The notes beneath the pieces are model-generated. The model saw nothing but the letters and a program-made list of their open reading frames with translations, was not told the origin of the DNA and did not search any database. Positions 1 through 9,676 of a stretch of DNA of 64,000 nucleotides are shown in pieces. Position 1 is the first letter of the stretch, and each line of letters begins with the position of its first letter. A program made the translations under genes and the position numbers. Origin of the DNA: Verrucomicrobiaceae bacterium (GTDB taxonomy: Bacteria > Verrucomicrobiota > Verrucomicrobiia > Verrucomicrobiales > Akkermansiaceae); the NCBI GenBank assembly GCA_027486655.1, contig JAIXOR010000039.1:1-64000 (forward strand), in the 5' to 3' direction.

Positions 1-2
1 CC

Positions 3-3000
3 CACTACCTGATCCGGGGTCCGCAGTATGGCACCGATGACGCGCAGGTGGAGTTTCACGAGCAGGGCCACGGCTACTTTTTTGACAAGTTCCCCGGCGA
101 GACCGAGTCCAACGTGAACCTGCCGTTTGTGCCCGTCCTGCACAGGAAATTTGGAGTCAATCTGGACACCGCCTTCCGGGCGTCGCTGGGTGATGGCATT
201 ACCTATCGCACGCTGGAGACGACTGCGATGGCGTGGATGACCGTGTTCAATTTCTCCCCGAACAAAGCGGAGATGGCCGATGGAGAAAAGGCCTACCAGC
301 TCAAGGGGCACGCGAAGTTCGTGGACATCGCCCGCATCTACGGTTGGGGCGTTCTGGGCAACTACTGGAAGTCGTTCGTGACCGATTCCGAGAATGGCAT
401 CAATTACGCGACGGACACGGATAGCCTCATACTGCGCTTGTCCAAAAACGTGGGCGCGGACATCCGACCGTTGCTCCACTTCTGGGGCATCTACCCACAG
501 AACGCCACCAACTTGCGCAATGCCATCAACAATGCCGGGCTCGTCGCGCCGGTGGAAATCTACGACCGGCTCTTGCGTTACAAATCCCTCGCGCCGGCCA
601 ACAATACCGCCTTCCGGGATTTCGCCTCCAAGTGGTGGAACAAGCAACCCAGCTCCAGCGGTTTCTGGGAGGAGCGCGAGCACGCCACCCAGTGGAACAA
701 CTACAATGAGAATTCCGCCCTCGGCATCACCAACCGGGTGCAGGAGCTCCTCGACCTCTACTACCCGAGCGGCCGCCCCACCACCGTCCTCGGGCCCGTC
801 GTCGGAAGTTTCAGCCCCGCCGACAATTCCACGAGCGTCGCTCTGGACGCCAACCTGGTGGTGACCTTCAACAAGGCGGTCGTCCGCGGCACGGGCAACA
901 TCACGCTCATGAACCTGACCGATGGCACCTCCACCACCATCGCCATCACCAATACAACCCAGGTTTCCATCGCTGGCGAAGTGATGACGATCAACCCAAC
1001 CGCGAATCTCCTTCCCGGCAAATCGTATGCCATCCAAATCGATCCGACCGCGCTTGACGGCGTGGTCACCAACAGTTGTGCCGGGATCACCGACACCACG
1101 ACTTGGAACTTCACGACCCTCACCCCACCACCGGCTGGCGTGACCGGCCTCGCCTTGTGGTTGGATGCTTCGCTGCTTACGGGCTTGAGCGACGGGGCCA
1201 CGCTCAATACTTGGAACGAAATGTCCGGGCTCGGCAATCATGCCACAAGGACGACCGGCGCACCCACCTATGAGACCAATGAACTCAACGGGCGACCGGT
1301 CGTACGTTTTCCCGTTGGCAACGGAGCCAGCTTTGGTTTTCCACGCATGACCAACATCCGCACGGTCTTCTGGGTGACGAAGCAGCAGAACCCCGGCGAA
1401 CTGCGTTTCTTATTGGGTGACACTACTACTTATCATTTTCATCGTGGCATCGATTCTCCCGCAACGATCTGGCATCCAGTGCATACTTCGTCCAATATCA
1501 GAAACGGCACGACAAGCTTGAATGGACTGGCCGTCAATGGCACCACGACCACTCTGCCAGGCGGTTGGAATTTGCTCTCGGTGACAACCACGGATGTCGT
1601 CACGGCCAGCACAGTGAGTAGCGATCGCACATTCAACCGATCCTGGGAAGGCGACATCGCCGAAGTTCTCGTTTACAACAGAGCCCTAAGCGCGGTTGAG
1701 ATCGAACAGGTCGGCAGCTATTTGACGGCAAAGTATGGAATGACCACCGCCTATGCCGCGCCCGTGATCTCCACCCACAGTCCCGCCGACGACGGGACGG
1801 GCGTGGCCGTCGACGCAGGCCTTGTAGCTACCTTCAGCGAACCCATCGCCAAGGGCACCGGCAACATCACGATCAAAAATCTTACAGACGGAACGGCCAC
1901 GAACATCGCGGTGACCGATGCCCAAGTGACGGTCTCAGGAGCAGCCCTGACGATCAACCCGACGGCAGACCTCCTGGCCGGAAAAAACTACGCCATCCAG
2001 ATCGCAGCGACCGCGATTGATGACCTGGCCGGGAACAGCTTCGCTGGCATCACCAATGACACCGCGTGGAACTTCGATACGGAAGAACCGCCGCCCGTTT
2101 TCATCCTGTTCGCGGACAACTTCGACCGGCCCAACAACACAGGCCTGAATGCCTCGAACGTCGGCAAGTCGGGGTCGCTTGGCGCGTTGAACTGGGTCGA
2201 GAAGGCCGGCTCTGGCGGAAACGCTTCGATCTCGGGCAATTCGCTCTTTGCCACCGGCTCCACCAGCGGCTTCTCCATGTCGTATGTCGATCACAACTTC
2301 ATCAATGCCTCAATTTCCAGCGGCGGTGGCTTCAGCATCAGCATCGACCTCGAGCATTACTCGACCCAGGGCACCATACGACTCGCCGGGATTGCCATGG
2401 GCATGTCGAAAGCCGAGGCGGAGGGATGGGCGCATAACGTTCCCACCAGTTTCACTTACGCGGACTTGTTCGTCGGCTACCGCGGCAATCAAAGCGCGAT
2501 CCAGGTTTTCGAAAACGGAACCGAAGTGATCAACAATGCGACCGCAGGCGATGCATCGACGCTCCCGAAGAAGCTCAAGATCGACTTCACATGCTCGGAC
2601 TTCAATGCCGGCTCGACGGTGAACTACAAAGTCACCTTCGGCGGTGCGGCGATGGGCACCGGATCATTCACATGGAGCGGCACCAATGAGAACTACATCG
2701 GGGTCTATTCCAACTTGTTCCCTGCGAGCGGCACGACCGGTCAATTGGACGACTTTGTTGTTAGCACTCTGGTTCCCGAGCCCTCGCCCTATGAAACATG
2801 GGCCGTAATCAACACCCTTGGCAGCACTCCGGAGGAGGACTTCGACGGCGACGGCGTGCCCAATGCCATCGAATTCGTGCTCGGAGGCGACAAGAACACC
2901 AACGACCTCGGCAAGCTCCCCGCCAGCACCACCAGCGGCGGCAACATGACTTTCACCTTCGTGCGCGACCGGGATTCGGTCGATGCAAACGTGAGCGTCG

Positions 3001-3188
3001 CCATCGAAGTAGGGACCGAACTTGGCGTCTGGCCGAACGTCTTCATGGTTGGTAGCAATACAGCCGGTTCCACGGCCGGTGTTACCGTCACCGATAATGG
3101 CAACGGCACCGATACGATCACCCTCACCGTTCCCCGAGTCCCGGACATCAGCAAATTCGCCCGGCTCAAGGTGGCCATCACACCGTGA
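3..3188 (+). CDS. M60-like (enhancin-type) secreted zinc metalloprotease, multidomain, 5' truncated
   Basis: The reading frame is open from the window edge, so the N-terminus and signal peptide lie outside; the GTG at 48 is not a credible start. The first visible residues hold a zinc motif HEQGH followed after nine residues by a glutamate (GETESNVN). This is the M60/enhancin arrangement; M60-like proteases cleave mucin-type O-glycoproteins. Downstream domains, in order, are a bacterial Ig-like (SbsA type) domain (about nt 795-1120), a LamG-like sandwich (1140-1740), a second Ig-like domain (1765-2090), and a further beta-sandwich opening with FADNFDRPNN (2095-2780). Last is a C-terminal module with YETW, DFDGDGVPNAIEFVLGG and a final FARLKV. 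That module recurs in four other proteins here. Substrate is inferred from the family only. Confidence 0.85.
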   Translation, partial: HYLIRGPQYGTDDAQVEFHEQGHGYFFDKFPGETESNVNLPFVPVLHRKFGVNLDTAFRASLGDGITYRTLETTAMAWMTVFNFSPNKAEMADGEKAYQLKGHAKFVDIARIYGWGVLGNYWKSFVTDSENGINYATDTDSLILRLSKNVGADIRPLLHFWGIYPQNATNLRNAINNAGLVAPVEIYDRLLRYKSLAPANNTAFRDFASKWWNKQPSSSGFWEEREHATQWNNYNENSALGITNRVQELLDLYYPSGRPTTVLGPVVGSFSPADNSTSVALDANLVVTFNKAVVRGTGNITLMNLTDGTSTTIAITNTTQVSIAGEVMTINPTANLLPGKSYAIQIDPTALDGVVTNSCAGITDTTTWNFTTLTPPPAGVTGLALWLDASLLTGLSDGATLNTWNEMSGLGNHATRTTGAPTYETNELNGRPVVRFPVGNGASFGFPRMTNIRTVFWVTKQQNPGELRFLLGDTTTYHFHRGIDSPATIWHPVHTSSNIRNGTTSLNGLAVNGTTTTLPGGWNLLSVTTTDVVTASTVSSDRTFNRSWEGDIAEVLVYNRALSAVEIEQVGSYLTAKYGMTTAYAAPVISTHSPADDGTGVAVDAGLVATFSEPIAKGTGNITIKNLTDGTATNIAVTDAQVTVSGAALTINPTADLLAGKNYAIQIAATAIDDLAGNSFAGITNDTAWNFDTEEPPPVFILFADNFDRPNNTGLNASNVGKSGSLGALNWVEKAGSGGNASISGNSLFATGSTSGFSMSYVDHNFINASISSGGGFSISIDLEHYSTQGTIRLAGIAMGMSKAEAEGWAHNVPTSFTYADLFVGYRGNQSAIQVFENGTEVINNATAGDASTLPKKLKIDFTCSDFNAGSTVNYKVTFGGAAMGTGSFTWSGTNENYIGVYSNLFPASGTTGQLDDFVVSTLVPEPSPYETWAVINTLGSTPEEDFDGDGVPNAIEFVLGGDKNTNDLGKLPASTTSGGNMTFTFVRDRDSVDANVSVAIEVGTELGVWPNVFMVGSNTAGSTAGVTVTDNGNGTDTITLTVPRVPDISKFARLKVAITP

Positions 3189-3224
3189 GCTGCCGTCTCC
3201 GAAAGTACGTTGATTTGCAATTCT

Positions 3225-4382
3225 ATGAAAACTGATACCAGGTCTGATTCCAACCCGGTCACCCGCAGGCGCTTCATGCGCGGGATCTCCGCAAGCGGCC
3301 TGCTGCTCGCGACATCACGCGCCTTGGCTAAGGAACCCGCACTTGAATCGCTCCGCGCCCTTGCGGGCGGACGACCGCTGGTCGGCACTTCCGTCCAGAC
3401 CCAGTTCGACAAGATCTACACACCGGCGGAAATCCACATCCTCAAGACCCAGTTTGACAGCGTCACGCCGGAGAACTGTATGAAGTGGCAGTTTCTCTGC
3501 CCGAAGGAAGGTGCATACCGATACGAGCCAGTGGACCGCCTCGTCGATTTCGCCACCAGCAACCAGCAACGCATCGTCGGCCACACTCTGATCTTCAACC
3601 GCGACGGAAACTACCCGAACTGGCTATTCAGGAACGGAGAAAAGGAGGCAGATGCGAAGCTTGTTTGGAAGCGCATCGAAGACCACGCAGGTAAACTTAT
3701 GGGGCGCTACGCGGGACGGATCGATTCCTGGGATGTGCTGAACGAATTCGTCGAAGTTCCTTCACCGGGATACCGCGTTACGGATCTCACGCGTATCCTC
3801 GGCCCGGATTATCCAGAGCGCTTGTTCAAAATCGCGGCTGGGATCGATCCCAAAGCAAAGCTGATCTACAACGACTTTGCCGTCGAGCGCCCCGACCGGC
3901 TCAAGGCCATTCTCAGCTTCGTCCGGGCCCTACGGGACAAGGGTTGCAAGATCGATGTGGTTGGCAGCCAGAGCCACCTGGAACTTGGGGATCAGGCCGC
4001 AGGAAATCTCGACCGAATGATTCAACAATTCGCATCGGAGGGATTCCGATGCGCCCTAACCGAACTTGATGTCGATGTGATTCCAAGGTCAAAGCATTGG
4101 AATCCGAAAACCCGCGACGAGGCCGGCAAACAAGACCCCTACACCGATGGCTGTCCCGATGAGGTTCTAGAACGGCAGGCAACGGTTTATCGCGAGGTCA
4201 TGGAAGCTGTCACCGCCAATAGGAACCACGTGGATCGAGTGACCCTTTGGGGAATCAGCGATCGTCACAGTTGGCTGAACAAATGGCCTTGGAAGCGGGT
4301 CAACCATGGCTTGCTTTTCGACCGCGACGCCACGCCCAAACCCGCATTCCGGGCGGTTGCGGGGATACTCAAGAGGTCATGA
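3225..4382 (+). CDS. GH10 endo-1,4-beta-xylanase-like glycoside hydrolase, Tat-type signal
   Basis: About 385 residues. The N-terminus TRRRFMRG followed by a hydrophobic stretch (ISASGLLLATSRALA) looks like a twin-arginine export signal. Family GH10 hallmarks are present: the acid/base glutamate in WDVLNE (about residue 174), the nucleophile in TELDVDV (about residue 280), GSQSHL, and the WGISDRHSW segment near the C-terminus. GH10 enzymes hydrolyse internal beta-1,4-xylan bonds by a retaining mechanism. ATG at 3225 was chosen over the in-frame TTG at 3210 because it leads directly into the signal. The protein is compact, with no binding module and without the C-terminal module of its upstream neighbour. 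It starts 37 bases after that gene, so co-transcription is possible. Confidence 0.88.
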   Translation: MKTDTRSDSNPVTRRRFMRGISASGLLLATSRALAKEPALESLRALAGGRPLVGTSVQTQFDKIYTPAEIHILKTQFDSVTPENCMKWQFLCPKEGAYRYEPVDRLVDFATSNQQRIVGHTLIFNRDGNYPNWLFRNGEKEADAKLVWKRIEDHAGKLMGRYAGRIDSWDVLNEFVEVPSPGYRVTDLTRILGPDYPERLFKIAAGIDPKAKLIYNDFAVERPDRLKAILSFVRALRDKGCKIDVVGSQSHLELGDQAAGNLDRMIQQFASEGFRCALTELDVDVIPRSKHWNPKTRDEAGKQDPYTDGCPDEVLERQATVYREVMEAVTANRNHVDRVTLWGISDRHSWLNKWPWKRVNHGLLFDRDATPKPAFRAVAGILKRS

Positions 4383-4938
4383 GTGTGGATGGCGACGACT
4401 TCCCTTGTGAACCCGGGCGAGGAAGTGTCGCCAACCACGGTTTGCCGAAATGACGGCACGTATGCCCATCTTTCCCTGTGTATTCGATTCCAATGGAAGG
4501 TGGTTTCAAACACGACCCGCCGTTTGGCTGAGTCACCTGGGGTGGTAGCGAACGCCATCCCTGAGGAATTCACCGTGGATTCTACCACCCCCCTCGGCCC
4601 GATGCGCTGGAGCCGAGCTCATGGAATTCCCAGTGGTTTCGAAAAATCCATCATTTCCGTTAACGCGGGGCTTCCTTCGGGAATACGCAGACTTACGGAG
4701 CCTTTTCGAACGATTCGAATGGACTCCGGGAAGCTCAGAAATCCCATCCCAAGAAAAATCCACGAAAATGACGAACCCTCTGCGAGTCGATCCCGCTCTC
4801 CGCCTCGGATCGATGGGGAACAATCGGCACAAGGTTTGATCAAGCAACCGTTAAAATTCGATTTCCAGCATAGGCATCTATCCTTGGGAGGAAAAAATCC
4901 TTCTCCACCAGAATCAACCCGAAACCCAATTAGCCGAA
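4383..4938. other. 556-base gap, no supported gene
   Basis: The plus-strand reading frame that spans this gap has no recognisable domain and low-complexity arginine/proline-rich sequence, and it runs out of frame into the next gene, so I do not call it. The promoter of the following PATR gene should be here, but I see no convincing -35/-10 pair, hairpin terminator or Shine-Dalgarno sequence. Confidence 0.5.
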
Positions 4939-7900
4939 ATGAAACCCAGCATTCTATCCACCGCCCGCCTCCCCTTCTGCCTCGCCACCGCCCTCGCCGC
5001 GCTGCTCTCCGCGCAGACCGTAAGAGCCCAGGACGGAACATGGCTTGGCGCTTCCGGAAATTGGAACGCCGCTGGCACCTGGTCAGGTGGCATCATCGCC
5101 GACGGCATCGGTTCCACCGCCAACTTCACGGGGGTGAACATCGCCGCGAATCAGACGATCACACTGGGAGCCGACCGTACCATTGGCAACATCACTTTCA
5201 CGGACGCCACCAATTCAACCCATGACATGGTCATCTCCGGAGCCAATAAACTGACCTTGGCGGTCGCGTCTGGAAGCCCGGTGATTGGTGTTACGAACCC
5301 GGAACCACGCCTCCTCTCCATTTCCAGTGAAGTCGCCGGAACCCAAGGACTGACCAAATCCGGCCCCGGTGTACTTTCACTCGCCGGTGCAAACACCTAC
5401 AGCGGAGTCACCAGTATCCTCAACGGCAGATTGGCAGTAAGCAGTCTGGGTGCTCTTGGATCGACCTCAAGCATCGTCATCGGCACTTCCAATGCCGTGA
5501 CCCTCTCCTCCAGCACTTCAGGCCTCATCGTCACTGCGCCGATCACCACGGCCAATACGGGGGTGAACTCCACTATTGCGTTCGGCCATACCGCAGCAGC
5601 CAACTTTACGCTCAACGGCCCGATTGGCGGCAACGGCAACGTGATTTTCACCACCGTCTCAGTCAGCAATAACAACCTCCAGACCATCAATTTGGGAGCG
5701 GCGGGCACCTATACCGGCAACACGACAATCACCAGCGGAAGCAACACCAACTCGAACGTCGTCAAAAACACGAGCGGAGCAGCCAACGTCCTGCCGACCA
5801 CCACGGTTCTGGCTTTCACCAATATCGACGCCTTGGGCAGCGGGCGCACGACGACCTTTGATCTTAATGGCCAGAACCAGACCCTCGCCGGTCTGAGCTT
5901 CACTGGCACTCTAGGGGCTAGGAGATTCTTCAACGTGAACAACACAGGGGCGGCCGCCACACTGACCATCAACAACACCGCCGACTACTCCTTCGGCGGG
6001 GCCACAAACGCGAACAGCACAGTGGCCCCCAACCCACTTGTCGCTGCAAATGCCCGAATCATTGGGGCGATTGCCCTGACCAAAAACGGAGCAGGCACCC
6101 TTTCTCTGGGCGGAACACTGACCGGTGGTGCCACTGTGAACGAGCACCCCTATACCGGTGCAACCAACATCCTTGGTGGCACGCTCCGCCTCTTCAGCGG
6201 GGGCGCAATCACCGCAAGCAGCGGCATCAACATCAACGGAAGCACCGCGAAACTCCTTCAAGCAAACACAGTAACAGCGATCAGTCCCACCGTCACCCTA
6301 ACCGAGGGCACCCTCACTGGCAGTGGCACGGTCAATACTGTCAATGTCGGCAATGCTACCGGCGGCATTATTTCCAACAACAACGGAGTTGCAGGAGCGG
6401 CACTGACCATCGGCGCTCTCACCTTCGACGGCGCGGCCACAATCAATACCTTCAGCAACAGCGCATCGGCCGCCATCGTCGCTACCAGCCTCGTAACCAA
6501 CGCCGCCGGCACGGTGACCATCAATCCGACCTCGGCATCCTGGGCACCCGGAACCTACGACTTGGTCAGCTACGGCGGCGGCAGCATTGGCGGAGCGGGC
6601 TTTGGCCAATTCGTTCTCGGAACGGTTGTGGGGGCCTCTTTGCGCCAGAATCCTGTTCTTGGCAATTCGGGGACGGCCATCACGCTTACGGTCGGTGCTG
6701 ACGATTCACCGTATTGGGTGGGTGACGGTGATGGAACATGGAATACCGCTTCCACCAACAACTGGAAACTCAATTCCAACAACAACCCGACGACTTACCT
6801 TACAGCGGACAATGCACTCTTCAATGACAGTGCATCGGGCTCTGGTCCGATTTCCGTGAACATTGATGCCGCAGACGTCACGCCAACCTCCACCACCTTC
6901 AACAACAGCACCAAGAACTACATTCTCAACAGCTCAAGCACCTTTGGGATCGCCAGCGGAACCCTGACCAAAAGCGGAACTGGCAGCCTGACTCTGAACA
7001 CCGTCAATACATTCACCGGCAATACAACCATCACTGGCGGTTCCTTGATCATTGGCGGAGCAGGGCAATTGGGCGGTGGCAACTATGCAGCGGCCATTCT
7101 CAACCACGCCTCCTTGATCTACAGCAGTTCGGCGGCCCAGACTTTGAGTGGAATTGTTTCCGGCACAGGCTCGATCATCCAAAATGGTCCGGGCACTCTC
7201 ACTTTGTCTGCAGCCAATACCTTCGCTGGCGGAATCGAGGTCAAGGGAGGCACAGTGGTTCTGAACAACAGTTCCGCGGCCGGCACGGGAACCATCGACT
7301 TTGACACCGGTGCCGCTACGAACGCCACCGTGCAGTTCGCTGGCGCAATTGCCGGTGTCTCCAATCCCATCACTGTAAGCTCCGGCAGCATTGGAACCAA
7401 CACCATAGCGAATGTAGGCACCGGCGCGCTTTCGTTGAGTGGAGCGATCCAAATCGCCGCAGGCACCACACTAACCGTCGATAACAGCAGCAGCAACAAC
7501 TCCGCTTTGGATCTGGGAACGGGACTCATTACCGGAAATGGTGGCATCATCGCCACTGGAACAAGCACCAACAGCTTCGGGTTCAGAGGAGCCAACACAT
7601 ACTCCGGCGGCACGACTCTCACCGGTGCCGGGCTCTTCATTCATACCGCAAGCACGACGGGCTCCGGAGCCGGAACGACCGATGGCATCTACGGAACCGG
7701 AACACTGACTTTGGGAAGCATTTCCATGCGCTCCACAAACACAGTAGATATCACCATCGGAAACACCCTTGTTCTTGATGGCAACCTAACGGCAATCACT
7801 GCAGCTTCCGAAAAGACACTCACATTTTCCGGTCCGGCCACATTGACGGGAAATCGGACAATCACCTCACAAGTCGGGACCACGGTCGCAGGGAAAAGCC

Positions 7901-9444
7901 TCACATTTTCCGGCGCCATTGGTGACGGCGGAAACAGTTTCGGTATCACCAAAGAAGGCGCGGGTGTCTTGCTGCTGACTGCGGCGAACACCTACGCCGG
8001 CACCACCACGGTGAACGCCGGAACTCTATCCATCACCGACAGCGCTTCGCTCGGAAGCACTGCCGGTGCAACCACCATCAACGGCGGCAATGGCACTAAC
8101 TCCGTGATTCTAAACCTGTCCGGCGCAGCCACAGACCTGACTATCGCAGAACCTCTCAATTTTTACGGAAACACCACAGGCCGTGCCCGCTTGTCGAACA
8201 GCAGTTCACTGAACCACACTTTGACAGGTCCCATCGACGTAAGTAGCGACACGAACCTCGTGCAGTTCTATTCGGAGGGTACCGGTTCCATCACCGTGAG
8301 TGGAGACATCACCGGAACGATGGCCAATGGTGCGGCATTCTTCATGCGCGGTTCTTCAACCAGCTCGTTGAATCGCGTGATTGGCAGCGTTAATCTGATT
8401 GGCAATCTGTCGAAGACCGATTCAGGAACTTGGTTGTTGGGAGCGCTTGGTAAAACCTACAATTGGACCGATACGATTGTAGCGGTTGGAACGTTGAAAA
8501 TGGGTGCTGCCAACGTTCTTCCATCTGCAACCCAGGTCATTCTTGGCAATATCACCGGCGGATCCACGTCGACTCTTGATCTAAATGGATTCAATCAGAC
8601 CGTCGGTAGCCTGAATTATAACGGTCAGGGAACTACTACAGGCACCCGCACGATCACCAGTTCCACTTCGGCAGTGCTGACGGTCGACAATTTCGCCGAC
8701 TCCGTCACTACCGGTGTGAACTCTGGGACCAACAATATCGTCCTTACCGGCGCGTTGGGCATCACCAAACAGGGAGCAGGCACACTCGCCCTGAATGGAG
8801 CCAATACCTACAGTGGCGATACCGTGGTGAATGCAGGCATTCTTTCTCTAACCAAAGCGGCTAGTCCCACAGATGCCAACACGGGCAACAATGGCTCCAC
8901 CGTCACCATCGCCGCCACCGCGAGCGCTATCCTGGACTTGGCCTACACCGGAACGGATCAAGTGGACAAGCTCTTCATCGGTGGAGTCCAGAAAGCCGCG
9001 GGCATCTGGGGCTCCGCCAGTTCTGGCGCGCCCAACATCGATCCGAAACTCACCGGCAACGGCACACTTACAGTGGCAAGCGGCCCTGCCGCTGGCTATA
9101 CGTCATGGGCTGCCACGAACGCCAACGGAGAGGTGGCTCATCTCGATTTCGACAAGGACGGTGTTTCAAACGGTGTGGAATTTTTCATGAACGCTCCGGC
9201 CGGCCTCACTGCAAATCCAGCGCTTAATGGCTCCAACACAGTGACATGGTCAAACGGTGGAAACATCCCGGCCTCCGCTTATGGAACGCAGTTTGTGGTT
9301 GAAACCTCATCAGATCTCTCGAATTGGACTCCGGTTCCGGTAGGAGACCTTAGCACCAACACCGACGGACCCGGAGGATCCCTCACCTACACCCTAACAG
9401 GAACATCACCGCGCTTCGTCCGCCTCAAAGTCACGCCGAATTGA
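4939..9444 (+). CDS. Giant secreted PATR (autotransporter-associated beta-strand repeat) protein
   Basis: 1501 residues with a Sec signal peptide (basic start, hydrophobic core, cleavage near SAQTVRAQD). The passenger is made of repeats of the form LTKSGPGVLSLAGANTYSG followed by a T.V..GTL turn, predicted to stack as a beta-helix. A unit-opening motif (W-x-G..W....NW) occurs at the start and again near residue 594 (YWVGDGDGTWNTAS), so the protein is two passenger units in tandem. It has no autotransporter beta-barrel. It ends with the shared C-terminal module (YTSWAATN, DFDKDGVSNGVEF, final FVRLKV). Probable role: cell-surface adhesion or matrix (inference). ATG at 4939 leads straight into the signal peptide; no Shine-Dalgarno is seen. 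Confidence 0.85.
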   Translation: MKPSILSTARLPFCLATALAALLSAQTVRAQDGTWLGASGNWNAAGTWSGGIIADGIGSTANFTGVNIAANQTITLGADRTIGNITFTDATNSTHDMVISGANKLTLAVASGSPVIGVTNPEPRLLSISSEVAGTQGLTKSGPGVLSLAGANTYSGVTSILNGRLAVSSLGALGSTSSIVIGTSNAVTLSSSTSGLIVTAPITTANTGVNSTIAFGHTAAANFTLNGPIGGNGNVIFTTVSVSNNNLQTINLGAAGTYTGNTTITSGSNTNSNVVKNTSGAANVLPTTTVLAFTNIDALGSGRTTTFDLNGQNQTLAGLSFTGTLGARRFFNVNNTGAAATLTINNTADYSFGGATNANSTVAPNPLVAANARIIGAIALTKNGAGTLSLGGTLTGGATVNEHPYTGATNILGGTLRLFSGGAITASSGININGSTAKLLQANTVTAISPTVTLTEGTLTGSGTVNTVNVGNATGGIISNNNGVAGAALTIGALTFDGAATINTFSNSASAAIVATSLVTNAAGTVTINPTSASWAPGTYDLVSYGGGSIGGAGFGQFVLGTVVGASLRQNPVLGNSGTAITLTVGADDSPYWVGDGDGTWNTASTNNWKLNSNNNPTTYLTADNALFNDSASGSGPISVNIDAADVTPTSTTFNNSTKNYILNSSSTFGIASGTLTKSGTGSLTLNTVNTFTGNTTITGGSLIIGGAGQLGGGNYAAAILNHASLIYSSSAAQTLSGIVSGTGSIIQNGPGTLTLSAANTFAGGIEVKGGTVVLNNSSAAGTGTIDFDTGAATNATVQFAGAIAGVSNPITVSSGSIGTNTIANVGTGALSLSGAIQIAAGTTLTVDNSSSNNSALDLGTGLITGNGGIIATGTSTNSFGFRGANTYSGGTTLTGAGLFIHTASTTGSGAGTTDGIYGTGTLTLGSISMRSTNTVDITIGNTLVLDGNLTAITAASEKTLTFSGPATLTGNRTITSQVGTTVAGKSLTFSGAIGDGGNSFGITKEGAGVLLLTAANTYAGTTTVNAGTLSITDSASLGSTAGATTINGGNGTNSVILNLSGAATDLTIAEPLNFYGNTTGRARLSNSSSLNHTLTGPIDVSSDTNLVQFYSEGTGSITVSGDITGTMANGAAFFMRGSSTSSLNRVIGSVNLIGNLSKTDSGTWLLGALGKTYNWTDTIVAVGTLKMGAANVLPSATQVILGNITGGSTSTLDLNGFNQTVGSLNYNGQGTTTGTRTITSSTSAVLTVDNFADSVTTGVNSGTNNIVLTGALGITKQGAGTLALNGANTYSGDTVVNAGILSLTKAASPTDANTGNNGSTVTIAATASAILDLAYTGTDQVDKLFIGGVQKAAGIWGSASSGAPNIDPKLTGNGTLTVASGPAAGYTSWAATNANGEVAHLDFDKDGVSNGVEFFMNAPAGLTANPALNGSNTVTWSNGGNIPASAYGTQFVVETSSDLSNWTPVPVGDLSTNTDGPGGSLTYTLTGTSPRFVRLKVTPN

Positions 9445-9676
9445 GATCAGAAGATCCGTCTTCCATCATGCTGCATTCCCAGTTCTTGTTTCATGAACTG
9501 ACGGATGTATCGCCATGACCGCCTCCACCGCCATCAGCAGCCTTTCGCGACAAAAGACTGCCATGGTGGTGGAGGAAAACCGGTGGCAGGTTCGAAATCC
9601 GGTTCGAATCGCTTGAGCATTCTCCAAACGCAGGTATGAAGCTTGCCGAAACCGGCCTAACCGACCTCCAGCAACC

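Noticed and set aside
4383-5225. 280-codon plus-strand frame overlapping the start of the first PATR gene
   Set aside because: No domain, arginine/proline-rich, and its second half is the PATR gene read in another frame; the PATR frame has a signal peptide and repeats.
4939-9444. Type V autotransporter call for the PATR proteins
   Set aside because: Repeats match the autotransporter-associated strand family, but no C-terminal beta-barrel domain is present in any of them.
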